Origin: an uncultured Pseudomonadales bacterium
GTDB taxonomy: Bacteria > Pseudomonadota > Gammaproteobacteria > Pseudomonadales > IMCC2047
Direction: 5' to 3'
DNA length: 14,418 bases
Assembly (NCBI GenBank): GCA_947258895.1
Contig: CAMYKE010000013.1
Span: 1 to 14,418 of the forward strand
Part shown: one piece after another, positions 5,066-11,738 of the stretch
Position numbering within the stretch: the stretch's first letter is position 1
How the letters are laid out: each line of letters opens with the position of its first letter
The notes under the pieces: model-generated
Told to the model about the DNA's origin: nothing
The model's database searches: none
The model's input: only the letters and a program-made list of their open reading frames with translations
Position numbers and translations under genes: made by a program

Positions 5066-7450
5066 TTACCAGCCGTAATCCAGTCGCAGACCAATAAGCG
5101 GCTCGGCTTCGTTATCGTCTTCCACTTCAATGCCGCGGCGGTAGTCAAATTCGGTGTCGTCGCTCGACGACGCTGACGTTACGTTGATGACATCGAGAAA
5201 GGCTGTTACATCTATGGGGCCAAATGCGCGCCGATAGTCAACGCGAAGGTTTAACAAGGCGGAACTGCTTTTGCGACCGACATTGCGCTCAGTGATCTCT
5301 TTCGAGTAGCGTAACGGTTGTCCGGCTCCCAACACGTCTGAGTGAATAATAAAGTTGTCGTCTGGCCTGCCGGAAAGATATTTGTAGCGCCCGGCGACCT
5401 TCCAGCGGTCGCTGATTTCCCAGGTCAGGCCGAGGGTGGCGACATGCTTGCGGCTGAATTCGGCGTCTACGTCACCGCGACCGTCTTTCCGGTCGACTTC
5501 AGCATCGTTGTAAGAGTAAGTTGCGGTAGCGTAAAGGCCTTCGCGAAGCGTACCGATAGCCACGATGTCGACGCCGTACGATGTGCCGTCACCAATGTTG
5601 GCAAACGTACCGCTTGCCCGATCAAGATCTACCACTAGGTCGTCGAGGTTTTGATAATAGGCCTCCGTTAATACCGACCAATTGTTGTTCGGGAAATATT
5701 TTAAACCGACACTACCATGCGTGATTTTTTCGGTCTTAAGGTCGTTTGACTCGTTAGCGGCAAGCTCTAAAAACCGTGGCGACTGATGAAAGAGTCCTGC
5801 GGTCGCAAAATATCTAACCGTTTTACTCGGCTGCCAGTTGACGCTGAATCTGGGCGACGCGAAGCTTTCGTCGGCAAAACCGTCCCGTTCGACCCGTAAG
5901 CCAGTGCCAAAATCCCAATCACCGAGTTCAAAAACTTGATCTACGTAGCCAGCATAGCCCGTTTCTTTCTGGCTTATTGAAGAGTTGATGTTCTCGGGAG
6001 TCAGCACAATAAAACGCTGTTCGGGGTCTGGTCTAAAGTCATCGTCGTCGTAGATAAATCGGTTCCAATCGCCATCTAAGACAGTGTTGTAGTCCAGTTC
6101 AATTTGCGTTATTCGAACACCGGCACTGAACACACCCCATTGATTCACTGTCTCAAAATCGCTTCGCCAGCCGATCTCCGTTTCATCTTCACCGATGGTA
6201 ATAATGTCCTCCCGCACCGGAAAACTAGACGCGGGCGATCCTGCTGGTACGAGATCAGGAAATGCTTCACCCTCTGAACTAATCTTGTCGCTTGAGCGGT
6301 AGTAAACCTTGTTGGTCCAGACAGCTTTTTCACCGATTAATGATCGCAATGTCAGACCATACAAATCACTATCTTGTTCAGAATCTTGAAGCGCAGCATC
6401 TTCAAAATTGGGCGATTCGAAAACGTGAGTCACGTCGCGAGTATAGTCCTCGTGTGTATCCATCAGTAGAATTTCAAATGTGTTATTCTGATTGATTGGT
6501 ATGACCGACTTTACGATGATATCTCTTAAGACAGGCTCCCCAATGTCTAGTTCTTCAATAGTTTCAAACAAAGCACCGAAGTCCAGTCGTCGAGCAGAAA
6601 CGAGCAAAGTAGCGTCTTCGGTGATACCGATAGGGCCGTCGTAACCAACTTCATAACCCGCAAGGTCGAGGCGCAGACTTGCTGACGGGCTTGGATTGCC
6701 ATCGGCGACTTCCAGTTTGAGTAGCGACGCAGCACGGCCACCATAAGCCGCCCCCCAACCACCCGGTGAGAACTCTGCTCCGCTGATAACGTTCGGTGCG
6801 AAAATCGAGAAACGGCCACCACCACCGACATCTTCCTCTTCACCCAGTGTCGCATCAAAGTGCACCGCTTTATCAAAGGGAAAGTCATCAACGAATAACA
6901 AATTATCTCTTGGGCCACGGCCGCGTACGCTAAAGCTCGCGAATTCACTGGCGGATGCCAAGCCAGGTAAACCGTCCAGCGCGAGGAGCGGATCTGCACC
7001 ACCGCCAACAGCACTTCGCAACGCTTCTCTGTCGAGATAGGTGCTAGAAGCTGATGCAAATGCATCAGCTTGCTGCCCTACGACCACCACTTTCTCAATT
7101 GCCACTTCTCTAAGTTCGAATTCAATCTTGATATTTTTTCGCGTAACCACGCGTACGCTTGGCTCATACACTGAAGCGAACCCGCTTTTAGATACGTTCA
7201 CCGAGTAGAGACCGGGGTCGAGCTGTTCAACGACGATACGACCTTGGGTGTCGGTTTCTACAGATCGCGTGGAATTGGTTTCCCGTTCCTTGATCGTGAT
7301 CTGCACGGTTGATAGTGGCCGGTCAGTATATTGATCTTTGACTATGACAGTCAGCGCACCGGGCGCCTCTGCTGCGTGGGTAAAAAGTGGAAAGCAAACA
7401 ACGAGCGCCCACAGAGTCAACCATGATACCTTTCTTAATTGTCTGCTCAT
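5066..7450 (-). CDS. TonB-dependent outer membrane receptor with carboxypeptidase-regulatory-like domain
   Basis: The 794-residue product has a signal peptide (MSRQLRKVSWLTLW to about Ala26), a carboxypeptidase-regulatory-like domain near 34-112 (DTQGRIVVEQLDPGLYSV), a TonB-box-like EKVVVVG near 119-125, a plug around 130-255 (FSVRGRGPRDNLLFVDD, GGWGAAYGGRAAS), and a long 22-strand-type barrel ending in a terminal aromatic (DYGW). It should import a ligand across the outer membrane using TonB energy; the substrate cannot be read from sequence, and iron or another nutrient under two-component control is possible. ATG 7450 is chosen over TTG 7465 because GGAG lies eight bases before it. A truncated response regulator gene follows. 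Confidence 0.9.
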   Translation of the reverse strand: MSRQLRKVSWLTLWALVVCFPLFTHAAEAPGALTVIVKDQYTDRPLSTVQITIKERETNSTRSVETDTQGRIVVEQLDPGLYSVNVSKSGFASVYEPSVRVVTRKNIKIEFELREVAIEKVVVVGQQADAFASASSTYLDREALRSAVGGGADPLLALDGLPGLASASEFASFSVRGRGPRDNLLFVDDFPFDKAVHFDATLGEEEDVGGGGRFSIFAPNVISGAEFSPGGWGAAYGGRAASLLKLEVADGNPSPSASLRLDLAGYEVGYDGPIGITEDATLLVSARRLDFGALFETIEELDIGEPVLRDIIVKSVIPINQNNTFEILLMDTHEDYTRDVTHVFESPNFEDAALQDSEQDSDLYGLTLRSLIGEKAVWTNKVYYRSSDKISSEGEAFPDLVPAGSPASSFPVREDIITIGEDETEIGWRSDFETVNQWGVFSAGVRITQIELDYNTVLDGDWNRFIYDDDDFRPDPEQRFIVLTPENINSSISQKETGYAGYVDQVFELGDWDFGTGLRVERDGFADESFASPRFSVNWQPSKTVRYFATAGLFHQSPRFLELAANESNDLKTEKITHGSVGLKYFPNNNWSVLTEAYYQNLDDLVVDLDRASGTFANIGDGTSYGVDIVAIGTLREGLYATATYSYNDAEVDRKDGRGDVDAEFSRKHVATLGLTWEISDRWKVAGRYKYLSGRPDDNFIIHSDVLGAGQPLRYSKEITERNVGRKSSSALLNLRVDYRRAFGPIDVTAFLDVINVTSASSSDDTEFDYRRGIEVEDDNEAEPLIGLRLDYGW

Positions 7451-7515
7451 ATTGCTATTCTCCAAAAAACGACCGTATTTATTTGATGAAACGCTGGAAG
7501 GTTAGCAAAGCCAAT

Positions 7516-7548
7516 GTGACTAAAAAGTCGCTAAAATGTGAAAGCTAT
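7516..7548 (-). promoter_or_regulatory. Three tandem 11-bp repeats, candidate response-regulator box
   Basis: GTGACTAAAAA (7516-7526), GTCGCTAAAAT (7527-7537) and GTGAAAGCTAT (7538-7548) follow each other with exact 11-bp period, 66 to 98 bp upstream of the receptor ATG. On the receptor strand the first two read TTTTAG-N5-TTTTAG. OmpR-family regulators (PhoB, PmrA, QseB) bind such 11-bp direct repeats. The receptor operon encoded a regulator of this kind, so autoregulation is a reasonable inference. Confidence 0.5.
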
Positions 7549-7811
7549 ATCAGAGCCCGGATGCCTGCAGCCTTTTCAACTCTGGAATATACCGGCACCA
7601 TGCTATGTAACGGGGGTATAAGAAGAATAAATGTCCTGTTGGCCGTACGCAAGCAAACACCGACCCTGGCTTTCGGCCCCTTTGTTGTCTCTTTCTAGTT
7701 GCTCTGGGTGAAGATCAATCTGATTTGCCCTGGCTTTAGCCTGAACAGCACCGCTTGGACGGCTGACCCGCGAACGGGATTCCACCAGGCTCGCAGTGGC
7801 GAAGGGAAATG
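7549..7811. other. Non-coding tail of the IS91-type remnant
   Basis: No gene is supported here. The stretch next to the transposase stop, with the ACGGGGGTATAA and TGTCCTGTTGGCCGTACG segments, resembles the 3' non-coding part of IS91-like elements. The element end is probably near 7575-7595, where a 15-mer repeated at 10697 occurs. Confidence 0.4.
7575..7589. repeat. 15-bp direct repeat, copy 1
   Basis: TTCAACTCTGGAATA occurs here and again at 10697-10711 in the same orientation. It sits at the presumed terminus of the IS91-type remnant, so the second copy could be a leftover element end or a shared insertion context. Confidence 0.5.
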
Positions 7812-8018
7812 TTAATCGAATAGCCTCATCACCGGTGGCGCACGTTCCGGCGGCAGTTCGTGCGGCTGAATGCCGACTTGAAAGGATTCCTTCTGTTTCA
7901 AGTGTTTTAGAATATGTGCGATCACAGCCGGGTCTTCGATACTGGCGATTACCCTGACCTTCCCGCCACAACGCTCACAGGTTTCGATGTCGATATTGAA
8001 AACCCGCTTCAGTCGTTG

Positions 8019-8080
8019 CATCAATGTTATTGCCAAGGATGGCATGTATGCCGGTTTTGCAGGAGCAAAAACCGGCCATG
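8019..8080. repeat. REP-like palindromic insertion 2 in the IS91 remnant
   Basis: The sequence between the conserved ERHGAM and QRLKRVF codons is extra relative to the family. It contains TGCC-aaggat-GGCA (8031-8043) and GCCGGTTTT/AAAACCGGC (8050-8058/8068-8076). The four-base stem and AAGGAT loop match the design of insertion 1. It changes the reading frame. Confidence 0.6.
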
Positions 8081-8283
8081 GCTCCATGCCTCTCTTCAGC
8101 AGTCTTTTCCAGCCAAGAGTTCGTTCCTGTGTATTGCTGCGATCCTTTCCCCCGCTTAGCCGGGGTTACCTGAATTCGGTACTTGCTATTGGGGGCGAAC
8201 ACACCATGAAACCGCGTCAGGTTAACGCGGGGTTTGGGCACCAAGGCCGCCAGCTTTGCGATGAAATCCAGGGGTTCGAAGAT

Positions 8284-8334
8284 GACGTGCAAGGACGCAC
8301 TAATGCCGCGGGCGCATGGATGCGCTAGAGCGGC
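8284..8334. repeat. REP-like palindromic insertion 1 in the IS91 remnant
   Basis: A 51-bp in-frame addition between the TTHV and IFEPLDF codons. It holds two small hairpins, GTGC-aaggac-GCAC (8287-8300) and GCGC-atggat-GCGC (8312-8325), separated by TAATGCCGCGG. The paired short stems with similar six-base loops are REP-like. Its exact size comes from comparison with the family's uninterrupted protein sequence as I know it. Confidence 0.6.
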
Positions 8335-8474
8335 CACATGGGTTGTCCCATCCCGGTAGGGCGTCTTGAGCTGGTAACGAATCTTTCCGTTTGGAGTCAG
8401 TGCCAGACGTTTTTCGGATACGGCCGGCCTGCTGATATATCGACATCAAAAAAGGGGTCCATCAAAAAAGCAAA

Positions 8475-8525
8475 AAAGGGGTCGGTGACAAACGAGAGTA
8501 TTTCTCATTTGTCACCGACCCCTTT
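8475..8525. repeat. 18-bp perfect inverted repeat (REP/terminator-like hairpin)
   Basis: AAAGGGGTCGGTGACAAA (8475-8492) is perfectly complementary to 8508-8525, with a further GAGA/TCTC pairing inside the 15-nt loop. A partial copy of the arm (AAAAAAGGGGTC) lies just upstream at 8447-8459. Such GGGGTC-rich palindromes are widespread in gammaproteobacteria and often linked to IS200-like or RAYT transposases; no such gene is here. It marks the truncated end of the IS91 remnant and could also act as a bidirectional terminator. Confidence 0.75.
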
Positions 8526-9079
8526 GTGGAGGCTCTTGTTTGGCTTAACCCTGTGATAGATAGGTAGTCAATTTAGAATGCAAATCAACAAGGTCTGCAA
8601 TTGGCCGACTCGGCTGTAGATATGTAGGTATAGGAAAGCGGACGCTAAAACACTGGTGTCCACCCAACTTAGTTAATCCATTCCGCTCCGATTGATAGTG
8701 GATATGACGACAACTACCTTTCGGTTGGAGCCACGACGACGTCAGTATAGTGACACCGGTCAAGGCTAATGACGAAACAGGTTAATTCACATTAGGGCGA
8801 ACTCAAGGCCCGGTTAGAGTGTGGCGCGACATGTGTTGTGTTGTCGCAGACACCCACTTAAGGCTGTTGGGTGGCCGCCACCTATCTGATCGCAGGGCCC
8901 CGTTTTTGCCTTGGTGCGATGGGCCGGGAAATTCCGTAACCACCTGTTTGTAAGCCGCTTTTTTTACTTATTGATTTTTGGCATGTTTGTTGCTCCGTTC
9001 CGCTAAGGGTGAAACACCCTATCAATGCAGGGCAATCCCAAGAGCCCCGCAATCAACTACATATTGGAGGCCCACAACC
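8526..9079. other. 554-bp stretch without a gene; upstream region of the secreted-protein unit
   Basis: No credible coding frame is seen. Contents: AAGCGGAC at 8636-8643, also found near 10856 and, inverted, near 11810; palindromes GGTGGC-c-GCCACC around 8870-8882 and ATCGCA/TGCGAT around 8890-8920; and AGGGTG-aaa-CACCCT at 9006-9020 in what should be the leader of the next gene. A structured RNA in 8820-8940 cannot be excluded but I recognise none. Confidence 0.4.
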
Positions 9080-9604
9080 ATGACCACAGTTTTGAAACAA
9101 CATCCGGCATCGTGCCAACTGCTCTTCGTCGCGCTCTTTCTGGCCTGCGTCGCCGCAAGCGGCTGGGTGGCAGCGGCGGACAAGAAGTCCTATCCGGCGC
9201 AGATGTGCCAGGAACGCGGCAGTGGCGAGACAGGAGATATTAATCGCAGCCAGTATCGGTTGGCGCGGACAGCCAACTCAACGGGCTTCAATGGTGGCTG
9301 GGTAATCTGTCCCATTGTCCGTGACACGTTCAGCGGCAGCTGGGGAAATCCCGCTCCCGGACTCAGTGTTGACGTTTACGTCAACGATCAGCACCCTCTG
9401 GAAATCGAATGCTCCCTGGTCTTCCAGAACTACAATGGTTCGAGCATCCGTTACAGCAACGCCAAAAGTAATGGGTATGGTTCCCAAGTACTGAGAATGT
9501 CGCTAAACCATGCACACGGTGTATATCAGCTGATGTGTAAGTTACCACAGCACGGAAATCCCTTCGGCTACACACGATTTCACTCCTACGTGGTGAACGA
9601 GTAA
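9080..9604 (+). CDS. Secreted four-cysteine protein, unknown function
   Basis: The 174-residue product has a signal peptide: a hydrophobic stretch at about 14-31, with cleavage expected in VAAADKK near residue 32. The mature part is rich in Ser, Asn, Gly and aromatic residues, consistent with a beta-sandwich, and has four cysteines (43, 77, 111, 153) that could make two disulfides. SYPAQMCQ and VICPIVRD are motifs I associate with a family of uncharacterised secreted gammaproteobacterial proteins. ATG 9080 has TTGGAGG nine bases upstream; the upstream frame extension to 8978 lacks one. The next gene starts 3 bp after the stop, so the two are one operon. Confidence 0.8.
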   Translation: MTTVLKQHPASCQLLFVALFLACVAASGWVAAADKKSYPAQMCQERGSGETGDINRSQYRLARTANSTGFNGGWVICPIVRDTFSGSWGNPAPGLSVDVYVNDQHPLEIECSLVFQNYNGSSIRYSNAKSNGYGSQVLRMSLNHAHGVYQLMCKLPQHGNPFGYTRFHSYVVNE

Positions 9605-9607
9605 ACG

Positions 9608-10261
9608 ATGAATAGGTTCTGGCAAATTGTATTTGTGTTGGCGGTAGGCATAGTTTTCTCTCTTGCTTACCGACCCGGTTATGAAGAAGCGGGCTCGCTT
9701 GAAATGGTGGCCCCTCCAGCTGCGTCTGCAGCTTCCCTGTCGTCCGGAGTCTCTTCGGCTCTGCAACACAGCGTGTCTAAACTGGAGCGCGATATCGACG
9801 CCCTGCGTCAGGAACTACGTGCGGTCAGCGCGGGCGCTGCGAAACAAACGGACATCATACGGCATGGAGGCGACCCTGAAGAGTCTCTCCCGGCTTCGCA
9901 CGACGAGGAGCTCGGTGCGTTCGAATACCAGGAACAAATACTGGCTGATCGCCTCGACCTGGCACTGGTGACGAGTCAAAGTGCCAGAAATGTCGAGGCC
10001 GAAGAGAGCCTCGAGAACGCGGTTGTCTCGTTAGCACTGGAGGGGACCGAGGTTGTCGGTATCGAGTGCGGCGACGACTTCTGTCGCGCGGAGTTGCGGC
10101 ATGATGACGCCGAGTCCCAAATGCAGGCAGCGGAACAGATACCATTTCACTCACCCTTCAATACCGATGGGATGATCCGTTTCGTCGAAGGTAATTACGG
10201 GCCCGAAACCGTCATTTATGTCGCCCACCAGGGCGTGCAGTTATCCGCGCTGTCTGATTAA
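9608..10261 (+). CDS. Single-pass membrane-anchored protein with coiled coil, unknown function
   Basis: The 217-residue product has a hydrophobic anchor at 4-20, an Ala/Ser-rich linker, a predicted coiled coil at about 50-76 (LERDIDALRQELRAV), an acidic middle, and a compact C-terminal domain from about 135. That domain carries a close cysteine pair, Cys154 and Cys159, in GIECGDDFCRAEL. The C-terminal part probably lies in the periplasm. The gene starts three bases after the secreted four-Cys protein, so a joint role is likely, but no function can be named. Confidence 0.78.
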   Translation: MNRFWQIVFVLAVGIVFSLAYRPGYEEAGSLEMVAPPAASAASLSSGVSSALQHSVSKLERDIDALRQELRAVSAGAAKQTDIIRHGGDPEESLPASHDEELGAFEYQEQILADRLDLALVTSQSARNVEAEESLENAVVSLALEGTEVVGIECGDDFCRAELRHDDAESQMQAAEQIPFHSPFNTDGMIRFVEGNYGPETVIYVAHQGVQLSALSD

Positions 10262-10340
10262 TGATCAGCGCGGGAGAGACAAAATAACCGCAGGTCTTGG
10301 TAGAGATAGGGATAGCCGCGAGTATAGAGTCGACCATAGC

Positions 10341-10442
10341 TTTATTTAATGTTTATTTACCAATAAGTTGTATGGGAGACCGTAGCGCCACGTGTAGCAA
10401 ATCGCTTAACGGTGCATTTCTGAGTTGCAGGAAATTAACGCA
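10341..10442. repeat. ~100-bp imperfect direct repeat, copy A
   Basis: Aligns without gaps to 10539-10640 at an offset of 198 bp, roughly 70% identical by eye. Exact blocks include CAATAAGTT (10361-10369) and CGTAGCGCC (10381-10389). It lies on the 3' side of the tRNA fragment (the fragment reads on the minus strand). Not coding. Confidence 0.65.
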
Positions 10443-10478
10443 TAGGAGTCACCTATGTGACCGGAATAGACCCTATGG

Positions 10479-10498
10479 TAAATGGTGGGCCGTGAAGG
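10479..10498. repeat. 20-bp direct repeat, copy 2 (in tRNA 3' fragment)
   Basis: Identical to 8-27. It covers the CCA end, the acceptor 3' strand and the T-stem 3' strand of the tRNA fragment, plus four bases outside. Together the two copies bound 10.47 kb. Confidence 0.5.
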
Positions 10499-10527
10499 AC
10501 TCGAACCTTCGGCCAATGGATTATGAG
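10483..10527 (-). pseudogene. 3' fragment of a CAU-anticodon tRNA (Met or Ile2 type)
   Basis: On the minus strand this gives anticodon loop CTCATAA (10521-10527), a five-base variable loop, T arm GAAGG-TTCGAGT-CCTTC, acceptor 3' strand ACGGCCC, discriminator A and encoded CCA. The anticodon would be CAU (elongator Met, or Ile2 with lysidine; the loop context resembles ileX). Upstream of the loop the anticodon 5' stem barely pairs and there is no D arm or acceptor 5' strand, so only the 3' half is left. It is a typical integration-site relic, not a working tRNA. Confidence 0.75.
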
Positions 10528-10538
10528 TCGGCCAATAG

Positions 10539-10640
10539 TTAATTTAATATATATTTTTCAATAAGTTACAGGGGCGTTCGTAGCGCCTATTGCAGTAACG
10601 CGCGTAACAATGCATTACTCAGTTACGAGAAAATTACGTG
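10539..10640. repeat. ~100-bp imperfect direct repeat, copy B
   Basis: Partner of copy A, at an ungapped 198-bp offset. It begins about where the tRNA fragment loses its 5' half, so it has replaced the missing tRNA sequence. Contains CAATAAGTT (10559-10567) and CGTAGCGCC (10579-10587). Confidence 0.65.
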
Positions 10641-10881
10641 CGATTACGTCTAAGGGGCCATCGGCCTGAGACAAAAATAACGGCGCAACGCCTGGCTTCA
10701 ACTCTGGAATAAACACAAATCAAAGACCTGACTCTAACCCCTGCTCAATCAGGGTCCGTGCGGTGCGGGAATGGCGGTAACCGCCACTATGCGGACTTTT
10801 AAGGAATTGATAACATTGTATTCGTTATTGAATGATGAAGGGGCTTCTCTCTTGGAAGCGGACACTTATATTAATCAAAAA
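10641..10881. other. Intergenic stretch with repeat remnants
   Basis: No gene is supported. It contains the second copy of TTCAACTCTGGAATA (10697-10711), and AAGCGGACA (10856-10864), whose inverse is at 11809-11817. Confidence 0.4.
10697..10711. repeat. 15-bp direct repeat, copy 2
   Basis: TTCAACTCTGGAATA, identical to 7575-7589. There is no IS91 sequence next to it here. Confidence 0.5.
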
Positions 10882-10899
10882 AATCCCTCCGTCACCTTT
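10882..10899. repeat. 18-bp inverted repeat, left arm
   Basis: AATCCCTCCGTCACCTTT is the exact reverse complement of 11721-11738. The two arms enclose only the AhpD-like gene and its leader. The sequence type (GGTGACGGAGGGA) is of the REP kind. Confidence 0.7.
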
Positions 10900-10935
10900 T
10901 TTTAACGCGTAGGTTATTTTGGTGTAAACTGGACG

Positions 10936-10955
10936 GTTAGAATGCGGGTTCTAAC
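10936..10955. promoter_or_regulatory. Dyad upstream of the AhpD-like gene, possible operator
   Basis: GTTAGAA (10936-10942) and TTCTAAC (10949-10955) form a perfect 7-bp dyad around TGCGGG, about 50 bp before the chosen start. A TAGAAT (-10-like) lies in the left arm. A repressor site is plausible; the regulator is unknown. Confidence 0.4.
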
Positions 10956-11003
10956 GGACTGTTTCAAAGCAAACGAAAGTTGGGAAAAGCAGAGGGTTTT
11001 AGC

Positions 11004-11711
11004 ATGGCAATCGGGGTAGAGCATTCCAGCGAGCTACAAGAAATCAAGTCAGCCATCGAAGACCATTTTGGAATGTGCCCGTCATTTTTTTCCTTGGCCG
11101 CAGATTCCCCGCCAGTGGTTGAGAATCTATTTATGCAGGCGAAATTCGCTTACCTCGACGCGCCTTTTCCATCGCTATTCAAAGAGGAGCTCTTCGCCTA
11201 TTTATCACGCTTTTGCTTGGTGCCCTACTGCATGCTTCGCCATTCGGCGTTTCTTATTAAGCGCCCGGCGGGGGATCAGGAAAGTGCAACTCTAGGCCCT
11301 GCCGATGTCGTGGCGTTGCTCCGTACGCCATTGCCAACTACTGAACAGTTTGAATCCTACCTCGATGTCATAAGGCACACTGAAGGCCAGTTAAAGGGGG
11401 GATGGGTCAGGGGCTCGGAGCTCGAAAAAGCAGTCTTCTTCGGCGGTGTATCCATGTTCTTGAAGGCAGGGCCGTACTCCGATTTTAGAACCGAATTGCG
11501 CAGGTTTCTTGGCCCGGAACACTATTATCGTTTTGGCATCTTGCTCGCCTTTGTTAATACTGCTCACTTTTGGACGGAATTGTACGAAACCTTGAGTTTT
11601 GAACCGGATGTCGATGAACTGCTGCTTGCTGAGGAACCTGAGCTGGCCTCCTGGTTAGTGGACTACCGAAATATTGTTGCTCGAGAACGGGAATCCATTG
11701 CCAATGCCTAG
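11004..11711 (+). CDS. AhpD/carboxymuconolactone-decarboxylase-like helical protein
   Basis: The 235-residue product starts with a helix and the FGMCPSFFSLAADSPPVVENL segment, followed by LFKEELFAYLSRF and CLVPYCMLRH (Cys71, Cys76, His80). This resembles the AhpD-like domain (E...CxxCxxxH) found alone or ahead of PAS/sensor modules in proteobacteria; Cys76-x3-His80 fits, but the partner cysteine two residues earlier is absent, so peroxidase activity is uncertain. The C-terminal half is helical with a hydrophobic FGILLAFVNTAHFW stretch. ATG 11004 has AGAGGG seven bases upstream; TTG 10980 is the weaker alternative. The gene stands alone between 18-bp inverted repeats. Confidence 0.65.
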   Translation: MAIGVEHSSELQEIKSAIEDHFGMCPSFFSLAADSPPVVENLFMQAKFAYLDAPFPSLFKEELFAYLSRFCLVPYCMLRHSAFLIKRPAGDQESATLGPADVVALLRTPLPTTEQFESYLDVIRHTEGQLKGGWVRGSELEKAVFFGGVSMFLKAGPYSDFRTELRRFLGPEHYYRFGILLAFVNTAHFWTELYETLSFEPDVDELLLAEEPELASWLVDYRNIVARERESIANA

Positions 11712-11720
11712 TTCAAGAAT

Positions 11721-11738
11721 AAAGGTGACGGAGGGATT
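11721..11738. repeat. 18-bp inverted repeat, right arm
   Basis: AAAGGTGACGGAGGGATT begins 10 bp after the AhpD-like stop and exactly mirrors 10882-10899. A 9-bp outer pair (10856-10864 and 11809-11817) is nested outside it. Confidence 0.7.

Larger units (their letters stand above)
7812..8445 (-). pseudogene. IS91-family transposase remnant
   Basis: Read on the minus strand from 8445, the frame gives CRYISRPAVSEKRL, then IRYQLKTPYRDGTTHV, VIFEPLDFIAKLAALVPKPR and LTRFHGVFAPNSKYR. After a frame change it gives QRLKRVFNIDIETCERCGGK and a C-terminus ending MRLFD. This is the C-terminal part of an IS91-type rolling-circle transposase with its zinc-finger-like CERCGG. The N-terminal part with the catalytic tyrosines is missing: a TGA at 8446-8448 and unrelated repeats lie upstream. 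Two REP-like insertions (8284-8334, in frame; about 8019-8080, frame-shifting) interrupt it, so it is inactive. Confidence 0.85.

Noticed and set aside
7603..7971. 122-codon minus-strand ORF across the IS91 tail
   Set aside because: It is out of frame with the recognisable transposase C-terminus, and its own product resembles nothing.
8820..8940. Possible structured non-coding RNA upstream of the secreted-protein unit
   Set aside because: Several short pairings exist, but no known RNA class could be matched and no promoter-terminator frame was clear.
10297..10542. 81-codon plus-strand ORF ending with a KDSNLRPMDYESA-like sequence
   Set aside because: Its C-terminus is the antisense reading of the tRNA fragment, a well-known source of false protein entries; there is no ribosome binding site.
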